Part shown: positions 7,439 through 15,349 of the stretch, one piece after another
How positions within the stretch are numbered: the stretch's first letter is position 1
How the letters are laid out: each line of letters opens with the position of its first letter
Made by a program: the position numbers and the translations under genes
NCBI GenBank assembly: GCA_963525745.1
Contig: CAURMH010000019.1
Location: 1-26,081 of the forward strand
Source of the DNA: CAURMH01 sp963525745
GTDB taxonomy: Bacteria; Pseudomonadota; Gammaproteobacteria; Enterobacterales; Pasteurellaceae
DNA: 26,081 nucleotides
Direction of reading: 5' to 3'
Notes under the pieces: generated by a model
Seen by the model: the letters and a program-made list of their open reading frames with translations, nothing else
The model's database searches: none
Told to the model about the DNA's origin: nothing

Positions 7439-7454
7439 AAAGAGTACGAAGAAA

Positions 7455-8372
7455 TCAGATTAACACCTGGCTGGGCGCAATATAACCTTGCGGAATCTCA
7501 TCCTTACCTTCAAAAGAGACAAATTCCCACGCCTCTTGATCTGCAAGTACGGCTCTCAGCAATTTATTATTTAATCCGTGACCTGACTTATAGGCTTTAA
7601 AATCACCGATAATATTATAACCTGCCATATAAAGATCGCCGATAGCATCTAACATTTTATGGCGAACCAGCTCATCCTTGAAACGCAAACCATCCTCGTT
7701 GAGGATTCTATAATCATCCAACACAATCGCATTGTCCAGACTTCCGCCTAAGGCGAGACCTTGAGACTGTAAATATTCAATATCTTTCATGAAACCGAAT
7801 GTTCTTGCGCGACTAATTTGATGAATAAACGCCTGTGCTGAAAAATCCATAACATAATGGCGCACATTTTCACCAATCGCCGGATGTTCAAAATCAATCG
7901 TAAAATCAAGACGAAAACCATTATAAGGTTTAAATTCGGCCCATTTATCACCCTCTTCAACACGCACAGATTTCTTGATACGAATAAATTTTTTCGCGGC
8001 GCTTTGCTCTTCAATTCCGGCATCCAATAGTAAATAAATAAATGGGCTCGCACTTCCATCCATGATCGGAATTTCCGGCGCATCCACTTCAATAATAATA
8101 TTATCAATACCCAAACCGGCTAAAGCGGCATTTAAATGCTCAACAGTAGAAATTCTCACGCCCTGCTCATTTATAAGCGCAGTACAAAGCATCGTATCGC
8201 GCACGGAGTCCGCATTGGCAGGAAAGGTAACCGGTGGATTTAAATCGGTACGACAATAAATTACTCCGGTATTCGGCGTAGCGGGACGTAATGTCAGTGT
8301 CACTTTTTTGCCGCTATGCAATCCGACACCGGTCACTTTAATGCTTTGCTTTAATGTTCTTTGTTTAATCAT
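7455..8372 (-). CDS. lpxC: UDP-3-O-acyl-N-acetylglucosamine deacetylase
   Basis: This zinc deacetylase carries out the committed step of lipid A synthesis in the cytoplasm. The protein has 305 residues, the same as E. coli LpxC, and key residues fall at the same numbers: zinc ligands H79, H238 and D242, then D246 and H265 (SGHG). The C-terminus ends in APSQVLI rather than the APSAVLA that forms part of the FtsH degradation signal in E. coli. It is the last gene of the dcw cluster, 33 bases after ftsZ, and is followed by an intrinsic terminator. Confidence 0.97.
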   Translation of the reverse strand: MIKQRTLKQSIKVTGVGLHSGKKVTLTLRPATPNTGVIYCRTDLNPPVTFPANADSVRDTMLCTALINEQGVRISTVEHLNAALAGLGIDNIIIEVDAPEIPIMDGSASPFIYLLLDAGIEEQSAAKKFIRIKKSVRVEEGDKWAEFKPYNGFRLDFTIDFEHPAIGENVRHYVMDFSAQAFIHQISRARTFGFMKDIEYLQSQGLALGGSLDNAIVLDDYRILNEDGLRFKDELVRHKMLDAIGDLYMAGYNIIGDFKAYKSGHGLNNKLLRAVLADQEAWEFVSFEGKDEIPQGYIAPSQVLI

Positions 8373-8405
8373 TGTTTATTACCCTATCGCTAAACAACAA
8401 GATTA

Positions 8406-9710
8406 CTACTTATCTTCACGTCCAAAAGCGCTTGGATTAAAGATTCCATCATTTCGTTTTAAATTATTAAGGCGTTCGGTAATAGGTTTATCCAACTCGC
8501 TACGATATGTCGGTTTCCCTATTGAGTCATATTCCGATTGTGAATAACTGCCGCCTTGTCTTAATTCGCCCAAACTTTCCGGAGCTCTAAAACCATTCGT
8601 GGAAGTTTGCGTCGCGCCGCTACTTGTCCCTGTTGACGTCTGATAATTTTGCGCAAATTGTATTTGCTCGTTTGGACTTATTTCGCCCAACCCTGTCGCT
8701 ACAATAGTGACCCGAATCTCATCGACCATCTCAGGTACAAGACTGGTTCCCACAACGACTGTCGCATCCTCGGAAGCAAATCCCGAAATAGTTTCACCGA
8801 CAACAGTAAATTCATCAAAGGCCAAATCCATACCACCTGTGATATTGACTAAAATACCCTTTGCATTACTTAAATCGACTTTTTCCAATAAATCATTGCG
8901 TACCGCAATGCGCGCCGCTTCTTCCGCCCGCCCTTCACCGGGTTTCCCTAACGCGGAACCAAAACCGATCATCGCCTGCCCCATCTCCGACATGACTGTT
9001 TTCACATCGGCAAAGTCAACGTTAATCAACCCCGGCGAAGTAATCATATCCGAAATGCCCATTACTGAATTACGCAATACATCGTTCGCCGCAGCAAACG
9101 CATCAAGCAATTTTGCATTTTTCGGTAAGACTTTTTGAATTTGTTGATTTGGGATAATAATCATCGAATCAACATATTGTGACAGATCTTTGATTCCCAA
9201 TTCGGCAAACTGCATACGCTTTTTACCTTCAAAGGTAAATGGCTTGGTTACTACGGCAACGGTTAATATCCCCAAATCTTTTGCGATTTTTGCGACGACA
9301 GGCGCCGCACCGGTTCCCGTGCCGCCGCCCATTCCGGCTGCGATAAACACCATATCGGCACCTTCCAACATCTTGCGGATTTCATCCTGATCGTCTTCAG
9401 CCGCCTTACGACCTACGTTCGGATTTGCTCCGGCGCCAAGTCCTTTTGTGGTTGTGCCGCCAATTTGTACGGTTTGTTGAACCTGACTTTTACGTAAAGC
9501 CTGGGCGTCGGTATTTACCGCATAAAAAATAATCTTACCGTGCTCATCACTGTCAATCGTATTTTCGCCTAAGAAATCGCCATTAAATTCTTTTTTTACC
9601 ATATTGGCAACCATATGGTTTACGGCGTTGCCGCCACCACCGCCAACGCCGACAACTTTAATCAGCGCGCCGGATTGATCATTAAAATCGTCGTAATCTG
9701 GATATAACAT
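8406..9710 (-). CDS. ftsZ: Cell division GTPase FtsZ
   Basis: This tubulin-like GTPase polymerises into the Z ring. The protein has 434 residues, longer than E. coli FtsZ (383). The G-box GGGTGTG is at 128-134 and the T7 synergy loop NVDFAD at 230-235. Compared with E. coli there is an insertion of about 19 residues between the first helix (HMV, 32-34) and the FYAVNTD strand (62-68). The linker after about residue 370 is Ser/Thr/Gln-rich. The C-terminus (DGIFNPSAFGREDK) is a poor match to the canonical FtsA/ZipA-binding peptide (LDIPAFLRK in E. coli). I recall similar features in H. influenzae FtsZ. The upstream gap of 88 bases is the widest inside the cluster. The GGAG site is 10 bases from ATG 9710. 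Confidence 0.97.
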   Translation of the reverse strand: MLYPDYDDFNDQSGALIKVVGVGGGGGNAVNHMVANMVKKEFNGDFLGENTIDSDEHGKIIFYAVNTDAQALRKSQVQQTVQIGGTTTKGLGAGANPNVGRKAAEDDQDEIRKMLEGADMVFIAAGMGGGTGTGAAPVVAKIAKDLGILTVAVVTKPFTFEGKKRMQFAELGIKDLSQYVDSMIIIPNQQIQKVLPKNAKLLDAFAAANDVLRNSVMGISDMITSPGLINVDFADVKTVMSEMGQAMIGFGSALGKPGEGRAEEAARIAVRNDLLEKVDLSNAKGILVNITGGMDLAFDEFTVVGETISGFASEDATVVVGTSLVPEMVDEIRVTIVATGLGEISPNEQIQFAQNYQTSTGTSSGATQTSTNGFRAPESLGELRQGGSYSQSEYDSIGKPTYRSELDKPITERLNNLKRNDGIFNPSAFGREDK

Positions 9711-9798
9711 TTATTATATTCTCCGTAATGGCTCATTGTCCGATACCACAATATTTAAAACCTAAATTCATTCTATTGTAGAGTAAAAATCAAAATAA
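9711..9798 (-). other. ftsA-ftsZ intergenic gap
   Basis: At 88 bases this is the longest gap between ftsL and lpxC. It is AT-rich and holds the ftsZ ribosome-binding site (GGAG near 9721-9726). Room exists for a dedicated ftsZ promoter, but I found no convincing -35/-10 pair and no hairpin. Confidence 0.4.
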
Positions 9799-11076
9799 TC
9801 AAAATTCTGACCGCACTTTATTGACAATTTTTTTTATGTAAAAGCAAAGGGTTCCCCAAAAACCACCTTCAGACGGATCCCCATGTCCAAGCAATTCGTC
9901 ATCGCTATTACTGTGGTTATATTGCAATAAACCAACTACCGTGGAATATTGCGGTCGATTCACATAATCGGTCAATCCGGTAATATTTAACGGACTTCCG
10001 ATTCTGACCGGGCTGCCGAACACCTCGGCCGCACAATCGCGTAAATCTTCAATTTGCGCCCCTCCGCCGGTCAGCACTACGCCGGCAATGAGTTCAAACT
10101 TAATGTGCTTACCTTCTAGCTCGGTTTTTAATTTATCCAACTCATCCTTTACAACATTAAGTAATTCCGTATAGCGTGCGGAAGTAATCAAAGACAAATC
10201 GCTTTTTGTTAATGAGCGCGGCGCCCGACCGCCGATACTGGCCACTTCAATTTTCTTCTCACCTTGTAATCGGGCAGGATAAACCGCGCTGGCATAATTC
10301 ACTTTAATTCGTTCCGCTTCAAGACGTGAAATCGCACAAGCATGCGCAATATCATTAGTCACCACATTGCCGGCATAAGGTACGACACGGCTAAAGCGTA
10401 ACGCGCCGTTCGTGTAAACCATGATATTCATCGTTCCGGCACCAAAATCAATTAAACAAACGCCCAAATCTTTTTCATCATCGGTCAATACGGAATGCGC
10501 GGCGGCAAAACCCGAAAAAACGATTTTATCCACTTGTAAACCGCAACGTTCCACGGCTTTCTTTAAGTTATTTTGCCAATCCTGATGACAGGCGATTAAA
10601 TGGACGTCCGCTTTTAATCGAACACCTTGCAATCCTAATGGGTTTTTAATGTTCAATTGTCTATCCACCGCATACTCTTGCGGAATGATGTGTAATAGCG
10701 ATAACCCTTCCGGTAATTTAATCGAGCTTGCCGTATGCAGTGCGGCATCAATCTCATCCTGCGTCACCTCGCCTTCTGCAATGGGCACAAAGCCGCTTTC
10801 GTTCAAACTTTGGATATGCTCTCCCGTAATCGCCAGCGTTACACTCATAATTTGGCAATCCCCCATGGATTCAGCCGCTTCAAGCGCGCGTTGAATAGAA
10901 TTTACAACGGCATCAAGATCGGTGATACTGCCGCGGTCGATACCCTTTGAAGGACAACTTCCTACGCCCAATACATTAACCACGCCGTCAGGTAATACTT
11001 CGCCTACCACAGCAACCACTTTTGAAGTACCGACTTCCAGTCCTACAATGGTTTTTGACTCAACCGTTCTCGCCAT
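9799..11076 (-). CDS. ftsA: Cell division protein FtsA
   Basis: This actin-like ATPase tethers FtsZ polymers to the inner membrane and helps activate septal wall synthesis. The protein has 425 residues, with the actin-fold phosphate loops GLEVGTSKVVAVVGE near residue 12 and LIDFGAGTMNIMVY in the middle, plus the adenosine motif VVLTGGGAQIEDL. It ends in an amphipathic basic helix (FYIKKIVNKVRSEF), the expected membrane-targeting sequence. Part of this helix (KVRS) is encoded by a perfect USS at 9810-9818. An AGGTG site precedes ATG 11076. It lies 19 bases after ftsQ. Confidence 0.97.
   Translation of the reverse strand: MARTVESKTIVGLEVGTSKVVAVVGEVLPDGVVNVLGVGSCPSKGIDRGSITDLDAVVNSIQRALEAAESMGDCQIMSVTLAITGEHIQSLNESGFVPIAEGEVTQDEIDAALHTASSIKLPEGLSLLHIIPQEYAVDRQLNIKNPLGLQGVRLKADVHLIACHQDWQNNLKKAVERCGLQVDKIVFSGFAAAHSVLTDDEKDLGVCLIDFGAGTMNIMVYTNGALRFSRVVPYAGNVVTNDIAHACAISRLEAERIKVNYASAVYPARLQGEKKIEVASIGGRAPRSLTKSDLSLITSARYTELLNVVKDELDKLKTELEGKHIKFELIAGVVLTGGGAQIEDLRDCAAEVFGSPVRIGSPLNITGLTDYVNRPQYSTVVGLLQYNHSNSDDELLGHGDPSEGGFWGTLCFYIKKIVNKVRSEF
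9810..9818 (-). repeat. USS core in ftsA
   Basis: A perfect ACCGCACTT, read in the gene as AAA GTG CGG TCA (Lys-Val-Arg-Ser) within the C-terminal membrane helix. Confidence 0.95.
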
Positions 11077-11095
11077 TTTTACTACACCTAATAAT

Positions 11096-11860
11096 CTATT
11101 TATCTACTATACTTACCGCCGCACCCGTCGGATAGCGTAAATCAACATACTCAATTTTTTTATTAACCGGCACTTCAATTTGCGGATAAATGGTGACGAA
11201 TCGATCTAATTTTGACTTCCATTCCCCACGCCCCAATTTTAAAACGACATCATCGCTTAATGTAGCCTGCCATGCGCCGCGCGTATCAATCCCGATACCT
11301 TTTACGATTAAATTTTTTGCTTTAAAATCGGCATAAATTCGCTTCCAGGCATCCAGCACTTTTACGCTCTGATAATCAGGCCCCGCCAAATAAGGTAAAT
11401 CATGATTTTTTAGTTTTTCCGGCGGTAACTGAAAAATCGTTCCGTCCTGAGTGATAAAATCCGTTTTATTCCAAACGGCAACAGGCTCATATTCCAATAA
11501 CCAAATACTCAAACGATTAGGCCAGATTTTACGCACCACCGCACCTTTGACCCACGGCAGCGTTTCGATCTGCTCCCTAATTATCGCAACATCTTGAGTA
11601 AAAAAGCCCTTTAAATCGCCCATTTTAATCAATACTTCACGAATATCATCATTGGTTGTGAATGCCGTTTGACCGGCCAACGCATACGTATTTAAAGGCC
11701 GTTGATCCAGCTTTTCAAGCCACATAGGCCAGCTTGCATAGATCCAATAACCGATGCCGGCGCATAATAGCACAAGTAATAATCTGATTTGTAAAAAAAA
11801 CCTCGGCTTAGGTTCACCATATCGGACATTCTGTGTGTTCTTGCGCTTTATGACATTCAT
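11096..11860 (-). CDS. ftsQ: Cell division protein FtsQ
   Basis: This bitopic divisome protein bridges early and late division proteins and binds FtsB/FtsL. The protein has 254 residues: a basic cytoplasmic tail (1-20), one membrane helix at about 22-43 (FFLQIRLLLVLLCAGIGYWIY), then a periplasmic POTRA domain (about 55-125) and the beta domain. ATG 11860 shares one base with the ddl stop (TAATG), implying coupled translation. It is followed by ftsA after 19 bases. Confidence 0.95.
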   Translation of the reverse strand: MNVIKRKNTQNVRYGEPKPRFFLQIRLLLVLLCAGIGYWIYASWPMWLEKLDQRPLNTYALAGQTAFTTNDDIREVLIKMGDLKGFFTQDVAIIREQIETLPWVKGAVVRKIWPNRLSIWLLEYEPVAVWNKTDFITQDGTIFQLPPEKLKNHDLPYLAGPDYQSVKVLDAWKRIYADFKAKNLIVKGIGIDTRGAWQATLSDDVVLKLGRGEWKSKLDRFVTIYPQIEVPVNKKIEYVDLRYPTGAAVSIVDK

Positions 11861-12780
11861 TAAACACTCAGCTCCAAAATTTTTACGACCAATTCCTCAA
11901 AAGAGATCCCGACGGTTAATGCGGATTTTGGAAATAGACTATGGCTTGTCATACCGGGATTTGTGTTCACCTCGACCAAACGAAATTCACCTTTGTCATT
12001 CGTCATCACATCAATTCGGCTCCAACCGCGACAGCCGACCGCCTCATAAGCTCGCTTTACCAAACCTGCCAGCGCCTGCTCCCGTTCGACACTTAATCCC
12101 GCCGGACAGAAATATTGCGTACTATCCGAAATGTACTTCGCTTCATAATCATAAAATTCACCTTCCGGTACGATACGAATCGCCGGCAAAACGACGCCGC
12201 CCAATACCGGCACCGTCAATTCATCACCGCCCAACCACTCTTCGATTAGCACGGTTTCATCAAATTTAAGCGCATAATCGACCGCACTTTTAAGTTCATC
12301 CGACGCCTTAACCTTCGTTAATCCGACACTTGAACCTTCTAAAGAGGGCTTAACCATTAACGGTAAACCCAATTTCTTTACGATGGCCTCTGCATCCAAT
12401 TGCACTGCGGTTTCTCTCGTAACAATCTCCATATCAGCGACCGGCAGACCAAATGCTTTCCACAGCATTTTTGTACGCATTTTATCCATTGTCAACGCCG
12501 ATGCCATGACGCCACAGCCGGTATATGGCAGCCCAATTTGCTCCAACAAACCTTGCATTGTGCCGTCCTCGCCACCGCGACCATGTAAAATATTAAAAAC
12601 ACGCGTAAAACCGTCAGCTTTTAAATTTGCAACATTATATTCTTTAGGATCAATAGGATAAGCGTTATACCCCTGGCTCACTAACGCGTCCAATACCGCT
12701 TTGCCCGAATTTAACGACACCTCACGCTCAGCCGAGGTGCCGCCTAATAATACGGCGATTTTATCTTGTTTTAATGTCAT
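11860..12780 (-). CDS. ddl: D-alanine--D-alanine ligase
   Basis: This ATP-grasp enzyme joins two D-alanines for the muropeptide stem; it corresponds to DdlB of the dcw cluster. The protein has 306 residues, the same as E. coli DdlB. It starts with the VLLGGTSAEREVS nucleotide/substrate motif, has KPSLEGSSVGLTKV in the centre and the YEAKYISDST loop, and ends with the magnesium and D-Ala binding segment EVNTNPGMTSHSL. ATG 12780 is preceded by a GGA site. It lies 37 bases after murC and overlaps ftsQ by one base. A USS core lies within it. Confidence 0.97.
   Translation of the reverse strand: MTLKQDKIAVLLGGTSAEREVSLNSGKAVLDALVSQGYNAYPIDPKEYNVANLKADGFTRVFNILHGRGGEDGTMQGLLEQIGLPYTGCGVMASALTMDKMRTKMLWKAFGLPVADMEIVTRETAVQLDAEAIVKKLGLPLMVKPSLEGSSVGLTKVKASDELKSAVDYALKFDETVLIEEWLGGDELTVPVLGGVVLPAIRIVPEGEFYDYEAKYISDSTQYFCPAGLSVEREQALAGLVKRAYEAVGCRGWSRIDVMTNDKGEFRLVEVNTNPGMTSHSLFPKSALTVGISFEELVVKILELSV
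12281..12289 (-). repeat. USS core in ddl
   Basis: A perfect ACCGCACTT, read in the gene as AGT GCG GTC (Ser-Ala-Val, context LKSAVDYA). Confidence 0.95.
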
Positions 12781-12817
12781 TTTATTATCCGTTATACTTA
12801 ATTTGTTCTAAGACTGA

Positions 12818-14245
12818 TTATGCCCACCAATGTTCCGCAAGACCGCGGGAAATTTTACTCACGCTCCCCGCACCTTGCGCTAAAATCAAATCGCCGTCCT
12901 GAATAATTTGATCCAACACGGTGCCAAGCTGTGCCGGATCCGATAATAAAATAGGATCGACTTTGCCTAAGTTACGAATAGAGCGGCAAAGCGCCTTACT
13001 GTCCGCACCGACGATCGGCGTTTCGCCGGCAGAATAAACATCCAGCATAATTAACGCATCCACTTTTGACAAAACCTGTACGAAGTCATCAAATAAATCC
13101 CGCGTACGGGAATAACGGTGCGGCTGGAAAATCATGACGACACGTTTGCCTTCCCATCCTTGTCGAGCCGCTTGAATTGTTACATCCACTTCCGTCGGAT
13201 GATGTCCGTAATCATCTACCAATCGAACTTTCCCTTTAGGACGGATAAATTCACCAAGCTGATCAAAACGGCGCCCCGCCCCCTGGAACTCGGCAAGTGC
13301 GGTCAAAATCGAGGTGTTATCAATTCCCTCTTCTTTCGCAACAATCAATGCCGCCGTCGCATTCAATGCATTATGCTTGCCGGGCACGTTCAACAACACA
13401 TCAATCCGTTCGCCATTTGGACAAATTACACGATAATGCCCTTGAAAACCGGTCTGTTCATAATTTTCAATACGATAATCGGCCTGCTCGCTAAAGCCGT
13501 AAGTGATCACTTGACGACCGACGCGGGAAGCCAATTCCATCAGCACCGGATCATCGGCACACATTACCGCCAACCCATAAAACGGCAAATTGCGCAAAAA
13601 CTTAACATAAGTCGTTTTCATTTTTTCAAAATCGCCTTCGTAAGTATCCATATGATCCGGCTCAATATTTGTTACCACCGACACCATCGGTTGAAGATGT
13701 AAAAATGACGCATCGCTTTCGTCGGCTTCCGCGATGAAATAACGGCTGGCGCCTAAATGCGCATTCTTCCCGGCGGATTTAACCAATCCACCATTAACAA
13801 ACGTCGGATCCAATTTTGCCTGTGTATAAATCATCGCAATCATCGCCGTCGTTGTTGTTTTTCCATGCGTTCCGGCAATAGCAATACCATGTCGGAATCG
13901 CATTAATTCCGCCAACATTTGCGCGCGTTGAATCACCGGAATACGATTTTGTTTTGCCGCAACCAATTCCGGATTATCCTCATGAATCGCGCTGGATACG
14001 ACAACAACGCTTGCCCCCGCCACATTTTCTGCGGCATGGCCGATAAAAATTTTCGCCCCTGCCTGAGCAAGATGTTGTGTCACGGCGCCATCGGCAATAT
14101 CGGAACCGGTAATATAATAACCTTCATTCAGCAAAATTTCGGCGATACCGCTCATTCCTGCACCGCCGATACCAATAAAATGAATTTGCTTTACCCGCCG
14201 CATTTCAGGAATGATCTGACGAATTTTATCTTGAAAATATTTCAT
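12818..14245 (-). CDS. murC: UDP-N-acetylmuramate--L-alanine ligase
   Basis: This is the first ATP-dependent Mur ligase; it adds L-alanine to UDP-MurNAc in the cytoplasm. The protein has 475 residues in three domains: an N-terminal Rossmann domain (IHFIGIGGAGMSGIAE), a central ATPase with GTHGKTTTT (K129), and a C-terminal domain from about residue 320. The sequence RRFDQLG marks the boundary of the C-terminal domain. ATG 14245 has an AAGGA site 8 bases upstream. It lies 34 bases after murG. Confidence 0.98.
   Translation of the reverse strand: MKYFQDKIRQIIPEMRRVKQIHFIGIGGAGMSGIAEILLNEGYYITGSDIADGAVTQHLAQAGAKIFIGHAAENVAGASVVVVSSAIHEDNPELVAAKQNRIPVIQRAQMLAELMRFRHGIAIAGTHGKTTTTAMIAMIYTQAKLDPTFVNGGLVKSAGKNAHLGASRYFIAEADESDASFLHLQPMVSVVTNIEPDHMDTYEGDFEKMKTTYVKFLRNLPFYGLAVMCADDPVLMELASRVGRQVITYGFSEQADYRIENYEQTGFQGHYRVICPNGERIDVLLNVPGKHNALNATAALIVAKEEGIDNTSILTALAEFQGAGRRFDQLGEFIRPKGKVRLVDDYGHHPTEVDVTIQAARQGWEGKRVVMIFQPHRYSRTRDLFDDFVQVLSKVDALIMLDVYSAGETPIVGADSKALCRSIRNLGKVDPILLSDPAQLGTVLDQIIQDGDLILAQGAGSVSKISRGLAEHWWA
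13295..13303 (+). repeat. USS core in murC
   Basis: A perfect AAGTGCGGT; the gene reads the complement as ACC GCA CTT (Thr-Ala-Leu, context ILTALAEF), just ahead of the GAGRRF motif. Confidence 0.95.
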
Positions 14246-14279
14246 GAATTCTGTCCTTCACTTATTACTTTTATATAAA

Positions 14280-15335
14280 TTATTTTGCATATTTTACAAT
14301 CACCTCGGCTACCCGTTCGGCGGCAAGCGGCGAAGCCATTTTTTTAGCATTGAGTGCCATTTGACACAATTGTTCCCGTGTCATATTTCGAATAAGAGTA
14401 ATCAATGCTTCCGGCGTTAGTTCGTCCTGTTCGATAATTTTAGCCGCGTCCGCATCGGCCAAATATTTCGCATTTAAATATTGCTGCCGATCTTTGTGCT
14501 TAAACGGAATAAACACCGCCGGTGCGCCCACCGCCGCCAATTCACATACAGTTAACGCACCGGAGCGACAAATCACTAAATCCGCCCACGCAAAAGCCGC
14601 CGCCATATCATCAATAAACGCCATAAGTTGAACCTGAGCGGCATTTTGACCATAAAGTGCGGTTATATTTTCAATTGCTCCGCGCCCGACTTGGTGACGC
14701 ACTTCAATTTCATCTTTTAAATCGGCAAATACCGCCGGCATCGTGACATTTAAAATTCGCGCGCCTTGACTGCCGCCCACAACCAGAACCCGTAACTTTC
14801 CTTCCCTTGTGGAAAAGCGTTGCGCGGGATTCGGTTGCGCAAATAAGTCGCGACGAACGGGATTGCCTACCACTTCGGCTCGATTAAACGCCGTAGGAAA
14901 GGCCTGCAAAGTACAAGCGGCAATTTTTGCCAACCATTTATTCGTCAAGCCGGCCACCGCATTTTGTTCATGCAAAACAATCGGTATGCCGCAGAGCTTC
15001 GCGGCTATGCCGCCCGGCCCGGAAACATATCCGCCCATGCCTAACACCACATTAGGTTTAAAATCACGCATAATTTTATAGGCTTGAATAATCGCTCTTA
15101 AAATCATAAAAGGCGCCGCCAATAAATTTTTAATGCTTTTTCCGCGCAGGCCGGAAACCTGAATAAACCGAATCGGAATACCATACTTAGGCACCAATTG
15201 CGCTTCCATTCGATCTTTTGTGCCCAACCAGCAAATTTCCCACCCTTGCCGTTGTAACTCTTGTGACACGGCAATAGCGGGAAATACATGACCGCCGGTA
15301 CCGCCGGCCATCACCAATAATCTTCTTTTATCCAC
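14280..15335 (-). CDS. murG: Lipid II-forming N-acetylglucosaminyltransferase
   Basis: This peripheral membrane GT-B glycosyltransferase adds GlcNAc from UDP-GlcNAc to lipid I, giving lipid II. The protein has 351 residues. The N-terminal glycine-rich motif AGGTGGHVFPA (10-20) and the second motif VVGGSQGARILN are both present, as are VICRSGALTVCELAAVGAPAVFIPF and HKDRQQYLNA of the nucleotide-sugar site. The start is GTG at 15335, with AGGA 7 bases upstream. It follows ftsW after 14 bases. Confidence 0.98.
   Translation of the reverse strand: MDKRRLLVMAGGTGGHVFPAIAVSQELQRQGWEICWLGTKDRMEAQLVPKYGIPIRFIQVSGLRGKSIKNLLAAPFMILRAIIQAYKIMRDFKPNVVLGMGGYVSGPGGIAAKLCGIPIVLHEQNAVAGLTNKWLAKIAACTLQAFPTAFNRAEVVGNPVRRDLFAQPNPAQRFSTREGKLRVLVVGGSQGARILNVTMPAVFADLKDEIEVRHQVGRGAIENITALYGQNAAQVQLMAFIDDMAAAFAWADLVICRSGALTVCELAAVGAPAVFIPFKHKDRQQYLNAKYLADADAAKIIEQDELTPEALITLIRNMTREQLCQMALNAKKMASPLAAERVAEVIVKYAK
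14655..14663 (+). repeat. USS core in murG
   Basis: A perfect AAGTGCGGT; the gene reads ACC GCA CTT (Thr-Ala-Leu, context ENITALYG). Confidence 0.95.
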
Positions 15336-15349
15336 TTAGCTTTCCTGAT

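Noticed and set aside
13118..13702. A 194-codon open frame on the + strand antisense to murC
   Set aside because: It lies wholly within murC, which has full-length homology and motifs. The frame has no visible ribosome-binding site and its translation has no recognisable protein features.
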